From assembly GCA_027068085.1 (NCBI GenBank), contig JAMOUQ010000044.1, positions 30,995-94,994 on the forward strand: DNA of 64,000 bases, in the 5' to 3' direction. A program made the position numbers and the translations under genes. Below are positions 61,320 to 64,000 of this stretch, piece by piece. The notes under the pieces are model-generated. The model made no database searches, was not told the DNA's origin, and saw only the letters and a program-made list of their open reading frames with translations. The stretch's first letter is position 1. Every line of letters begins with the position of its first letter. Origin of the DNA: Desulfobacteraceae bacterium (GTDB taxonomy: Bacteria; Desulfobacterota; Desulfobacteria; Desulfobacterales; Desulfosarcinaceae).

Positions 61320-61858
61320 GATTTGCCTCCCGTACGTTGGGCGGTGGCTCTCAGACGGGCCATCAGCCTTCCTGATGATTTCCGGACCGCGGCCATGGAT
61401 TTTATGAGGTCCCGGCGCTTGTCGGCCAGGGCTCTTTTGCCGCGCACCGGATCTATGAGCCAGGTGACGTATATTGTTTGAATTTCGGTCAGGACAGCCT
61501 CGAGTCCGGCAGCCGTCCTGGACCGGGTTTCGGCTATCAGCTTCAGCTGCCGGTCGATCAGCTCCTTCTGCCGGGGGAATTTTTTGGCGAGTTTTTCCAG
61601 ACGCTTGGTTTCACTGTCCATAAGGGCGATATCATCATCCAGCGAGATTATGAGGGCGTGAGCCTTGGGCAAGAAGCGGTAGACGAACTGCATCACTTCC
61701 GGTTTCACCTTGGCGGTGGCCAGCCCGAGGCGGGGCTCGGTCCGAAAGTATTTCCCGTAGGCCCAGTATGCTCCGCCGCCCAGGCCCGCAAAGACCAGGA
61801 TCACGATCACCAGCAGCACCATGATTCCGCCGTCTTTGTTTCCTATAAAGCTGCGCAT
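61316..61858 (-). CDS. Membrane-anchored coiled-coil protein of unknown function
   Basis: This 180-residue protein has one membrane helix at about 12-34 (IMVLLVIVILVFAGLGGGAYWAYG), with a short basic cytoplasmic N-terminus (MRSFIGNKDG). A long helical region follows (LISLDDDIALMDSETKRLEKLAKKFPRQKELIDRQLKLIAETRSRTAAGL), probably coiled coil, on the outside if oriented positive-inside. I do not recognise the family. It overlaps the receiver gene by 4 bp, so a sensor/receptor partner role for the receiver is a fair guess. The start at 61858 has CCAGG upstream; the longer ORF to 61945 lacks support. Confidence 0.6.
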   Translation of the reverse strand: MRSFIGNKDGGIMVLLVIVILVFAGLGGGAYWAYGKYFRTEPRLGLATAKVKPEVMQFVYRFLPKAHALIISLDDDIALMDSETKRLEKLAKKFPRQKELIDRQLKLIAETRSRTAAGLEAVLTEIQTIYVTWLIDPVRGKRALADKRRDLIKSMAAVRKSSGRLMARLRATAQRTGGKS

Positions 61859-62064
61859 CGGCAACCTGGTCTCCCGCTGTAAGTCTTTAGGTTCGAGCAA
61901 GCCGGCATCAGGGCAGGCGGACGTGGTCGATAAAAACGTATTCACTTCTTGCTATCGGCAGGTTCGGCTCAGAATTTAGTTTTTTGATCCAGGTCGGGCG
62001 CTTTCCGGGCGTGCCGTTGGATGCGGGGCAAGATATGCCGTTGCACTTCGAGGGTGCCGGCAGG

Positions 62065-62448
62065 TCAGATCAGGCGGCACCTGTAGGTGTCCGGTTTTTC
62101 GGGAAGGTAAGGCCGGTCACTGAAGGCGATCAGGGCCAGGGGGGTTTTACCGGTATTGACGATGGCGTGGGCAACGCCGGGGGGAAAGACCAGCCGGATG
62201 GCTTCGCCCTGTGCTATGATGACATCCCGCTGCCGGTCATTTTCCCTGAAGCGGACCAGGGCCGGGCCGCAAACGGCCGCTGTTTCGGTGGCGACCTTGT
62301 GAAAATGATTGCCGCGGATCTGTCCGGGCAGGGTTATGACCAGATGGGAGTTTTTTTGCCGGGCCAGCAGATCGGCGGTGACCGGTTCCAATACCCAGCC
62401 CCGCTCATCGCTGAATACGGCAAGGGGCTCGATGATGACATTGCTCAT
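62065..62448 (-). CDS. Cupin-fold protein (WxcM-like/sugar-isomerase related)
   Basis: This 127-residue protein has a double-stranded beta-helix pattern: GQIRGNHFHKVATETAAVCGPALVRF (residues about 43-68, with a HxH-type metal-binding pair), then LVFPPGVAHAIVNTGKTPLALIAFSD. It is closest by eye to the FdtA/WxcM or RmlC-like cupins of sugar modification, but the active residues cannot be confirmed. Its ATG overlaps the stop of the upstream TrmH-family gene by 3 bp. No deoxysugar gene set is adjacent. Confidence 0.7.
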   Translation of the reverse strand: MSNVIIEPLAVFSDERGWVLEPVTADLLARQKNSHLVITLPGQIRGNHFHKVATETAAVCGPALVRFRENDRQRDVIIAQGEAIRLVFPPGVAHAIVNTGKTPLALIAFSDRPYLPEKPDTYRCRLI

Positions 62449-63242
62449 GATGCAGAGTCCTTGTCCCTGACGCCTGCCCGGTAGCCGTCCTGGTAGCATT
62501 TGCGGCTGTACCAGTCTATCTGGCGGCAGATTCCCCTGATGATACTGACTTCACCGGCCCTGAGCTGGATCCTGGAAAAAAAGTGGCGCAGCTTGTTCAT
62601 CCAGTAATCAGGGTTCTGGGGCTGGATGTAGTTTATCCTGACCAGCAGCTCCTTTACCTGGTCGTACATTCCGTCCAGCTCGAAGCGGGTCGCAAGCCTC
62701 GGGGTCAAGGCCGCCGGCCCGGCAACCCTGGTGCGGAACAGCTCGTAACAGATCACCATCACTGCCTGGGCCAGGTTGAGAGACGAGAATCCGGCCGTCG
62801 GTATGGTCACCAGGCGGTGACACAGGCGCAGCTCTTCGTTGGTCAGGCCCCGGTCCTCGGGGCCGAAGACTATGGCCACCCGGTTGTTGGCCGAAATCGA
62901 TACCAGATCCCGGGCCAGGCGGTCGGGACCTGTTGTCAGCTTGCGCTGGCCGCCCAGGCGGGCTGTCGTTCCCACCACGTATTGAAAAGGTTTCAGGGCG
63001 GTCTTCAGATCCGGGGCCGTTTCCATGTTTTCGACAACGTCCAGGGCGGCATGGGTGGCCAGCCGGCAGACGCGCGTCAGGTCACAGTCTTCCGGCCGGA
63101 CCACCAGCAGCCTGGCGATGCCCATGTTCGCCATGGCCCTGGCCGCCGACCCGATGTTTTCCGGAAAACGGGGCCTCTGCAGAACGATGGTCAGGTTGGC
63201 CGGATTTACCGCCGCTTTAGACGCTGACTTGTTCGAAGGCAT
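62445..63242 (-). CDS. TrmH-family (TrmJ-like) RNA 2'-O-methyltransferase
   Basis: This 265-residue SPOUT-class protein has [34 protein letters not shown] near the start, [24 protein letters not shown] near residues 125-150, and [16 protein letters not shown]. These are the three TrmH/TrmJ motifs that make the SAM-binding knot. TrmJ methylates position 32 of tRNAs; by length and C-terminal extension the fit is fair, but another RNA target is possible. Its start lies inside the end of ndk (26-bp overlap), with no clear Shine-Dalgarno, so translation is probably coupled to ndk. Confidence 0.85.
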   Translation of the reverse strand: MPSNKSASKAAVNPANLTIVLQRPRFPENIGSAARAMANMGIARLLVVRPEDCDLTRVCRLATHAALDVVENMETAPDLKTALKPFQYVVGTTARLGGQRKLTTGPDRLARDLVSISANNRVAIVFGPEDRGLTNEELRLCHRLVTIPTAGFSSLNLAQAVMVICYELFRTRVAGPAALTPRLATRFELDGMYDQVKELLVRINYIQPQNPDYWMNKLRHFFSRIQLRAGEVSIIRGICRQIDWYSRKCYQDGYRAGVRDKDSAS

Positions 63243-63636
63243 TGAAGAAATAGCCTATTTCAAAGGCGGCCGTTTCCGGCGCGTCCGATCCGTGGACAAC
63301 GTTCTTTTCGATGTCGGTGGCGAAGTCGCGCCGGATGGTTCCCTCGGCGGCTTCTTTGTAGTTTGTGGCGCCCATCATTTCCCGCCAGCGTGAGATGGCG
63401 TCCTGGCCTTCAAGCACCATGACCACCACCGGACCGGACGACATGAAGCCGGTCAGACTGTCGAAAAACGGTTTGTCACGGTGCACGGCGTAAAACCCCC
63501 GGGCCTGGGATTTGTTCATGCGGATCATCTTCATGGCGGAAATTCGCAATCCGTTTTTTTCGATGCGCTTGACGACTTCGCCGATAAGTTTGCGGGCAAC
63601 CCCGTCGGGCTTGATTATGGCCAGAGTTTTCTGCAT
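63217..63636 (-). CDS. ndk: Nucleoside diphosphate kinase
   Basis: This 139-residue protein has the Ndk N-terminus [18 protein letters not shown] and the active-site His in [12 protein letters not shown] near residues 113-124. It transfers phosphate from ATP to nucleoside diphosphates. The start at 63636 has GGGAG upstream; the ORF extends seven codons further but without a better site. It is the first gene of a coupled set with the TrmH-family and cupin genes. Confidence 0.95.
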   Translation of the reverse strand: MQKTLAIIKPDGVARKLIGEVVKRIEKNGLRISAMKMIRMNKSQARGFYAVHRDKPFFDSLTGFMSSGPVVVMVLEGQDAISRWREMMGATNYKEAAEGTIRRDFATDIEKNVVHGSDAPETAAFEIGYFFNAFEQVSV

Positions 63637-64000
63637 GGTTTCAGGTCTCCCTTTCATTACGGTCTATTTGTTTGGGCTCGCTTACCAGAACGCCGGGAGC
63701 AAGTCAACGTCGCCGGATGGAAAAGAGCAATTCTAACTGAACAGTTCAATAAGACCGAAAGCTGCAATTGTGTGGGGAATAAGGCACAAGATCGACAAGT
63801 GATAGGTATTGTTTATCGTTGGGCAGCCAAATTTTAGGCAAATCTATCAAACATAGGAGATGCGAACAAGGCAGTGGCAACAGGTATCCACCATCCGTGA
63901 TTACGGAGCATATACAAGATGCGGTCTTATCAGATTGGCTGTCAGCCAGGAGCTCTGACTTCCGGTGGATCTGCTACATTGCGTAACAGGTGGTCAAAGT
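63637..64000. other. Right edge, 364 bp without a convincing gene
   Basis: It should carry the ndk promoter (minus strand). On the plus strand a short frame opens at 63860 and stops at once, and another opens at 63919 and runs off the edge; neither has a clear Shine-Dalgarno at a normal distance. AT content is higher at 63740-63860. Nothing can be assigned. Confidence 0.4.

Noticed and set aside
60861..61481. 206-codon plus-strand frame antisense to the receiver and membrane protein genes
   Set aside because: It is a shadow of two well-supported opposite-strand genes and has no recognisable motif.
63860..64000. Short plus-strand frames at the right edge
   Set aside because: The first stops after about 32 codons and the second runs off the window; neither has a normal ribosome site or a recognisable motif.
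1..64000. tRNA, rRNA, CRISPR or insertion sequences
   Set aside because: I looked for T-loop (GGTTCGA-like) and spaced direct-repeat patterns and for transposase motifs by eye and found none; a tRNA scan could still find one I missed.

Overview
The window is about 64 kb of GC-rich (roughly 60 percent by eye) bacterial chromosome carrying about 55 protein genes. There is no rRNA, no recognisable tRNA, no insertion sequence, no prophage and no CRISPR array. Gene content points to an anaerobic member of the Desulfobacterota (the former sulfate-reducing Deltaproteobacteria). Wood-Ljungdahl genes lie at the left edge (acsC tail, acsE). Further pointers are an RnfB protein fused to a glutamate-synthase-beta-type flavoprotein, NuoE/NuoF-type electron-transfer subunits with a DRTGG protein, a TAXI-type TRAP transporter, a DUF3786 protein, AmrS and a LUD protein. 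This assignment is inferred from gene families, not from a marker-gene phylogeny.

Layout. 1-1.5 kb: end of acsC, then acsE and a clear terminator. 1.8-7.8 kb: PilZ protein, a 1394-residue pyruvate-phosphate-dikinase-like protein with no PEP barrel, and a divergent GAPDH paralogue. 7.8-15.7 kb: rsmA with a DUF2062 protein, a small winged-helix protein, an M16C metalloprotease, a P1 peptidase, a sigma/anti-sigma pair preceded by a 29-residue membrane peptide, and mobB. 15.9-19.6 kb: signalling genes (internally duplicated small protein, receiver protein, PilZ, diguanylate cyclase). 19.6-26.7 kb: tandem-thioredoxin/HEAT protein with trmO, TerB-like and AIM24 proteins, an NMT1/THI5-type ABC transporter and a secreted unknown. 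27.2-35.3 kb: DUF3786, chemoreceptor, PocR-LuxR regulator, purB, recD2 and a second TrmO-like protein. 35.5-38.4 kb: methyltransferase, amrS, DUF1566 and universal stress protein. 38.5-41.7 kb: TAXI TRAP transporter. 42.5-46.7 kb: HTH-PTS IIA protein, ClC channel, stress protein and a glycosyltransferase. 46.7-54.4 kb: hrpA, cold-shock protein, parvulin, LUD protein and a glycosyltransferase. 54.6-60.8 kb: PilZ, rseC, RnfB fusion, NuoF-like, DRTGG and NuoE-like genes. 60.9-63.6 kb: receiver, membrane coiled-coil protein, cupin, TrmH-family methyltransferase and ndk.

Themes. Carbon and energy metabolism: the methyl branch of acetyl-CoA synthesis, and NAD(P)H-linked flavin/iron-sulfur modules that lack an obvious catalytic partner. 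Cyclic-di-GMP signalling: three unlike PilZ proteins, one diguanylate cyclase and two stand-alone receivers.

Least conventional content: the PilZ/dikinase-like/GAPDH-like cluster; the RnfB-GltD fusion with orphan NuoE-DRTGG-NuoF; the HTH-IIA/ClC/stress-protein operon; the 29-residue peptide ahead of the sigma factor, with the sigma gene's Shine-Dalgarno inside a palindrome; and a short sequence shared by two distant 5' regions. I did not find one system I can call new with confidence; the first two are the best candidates.
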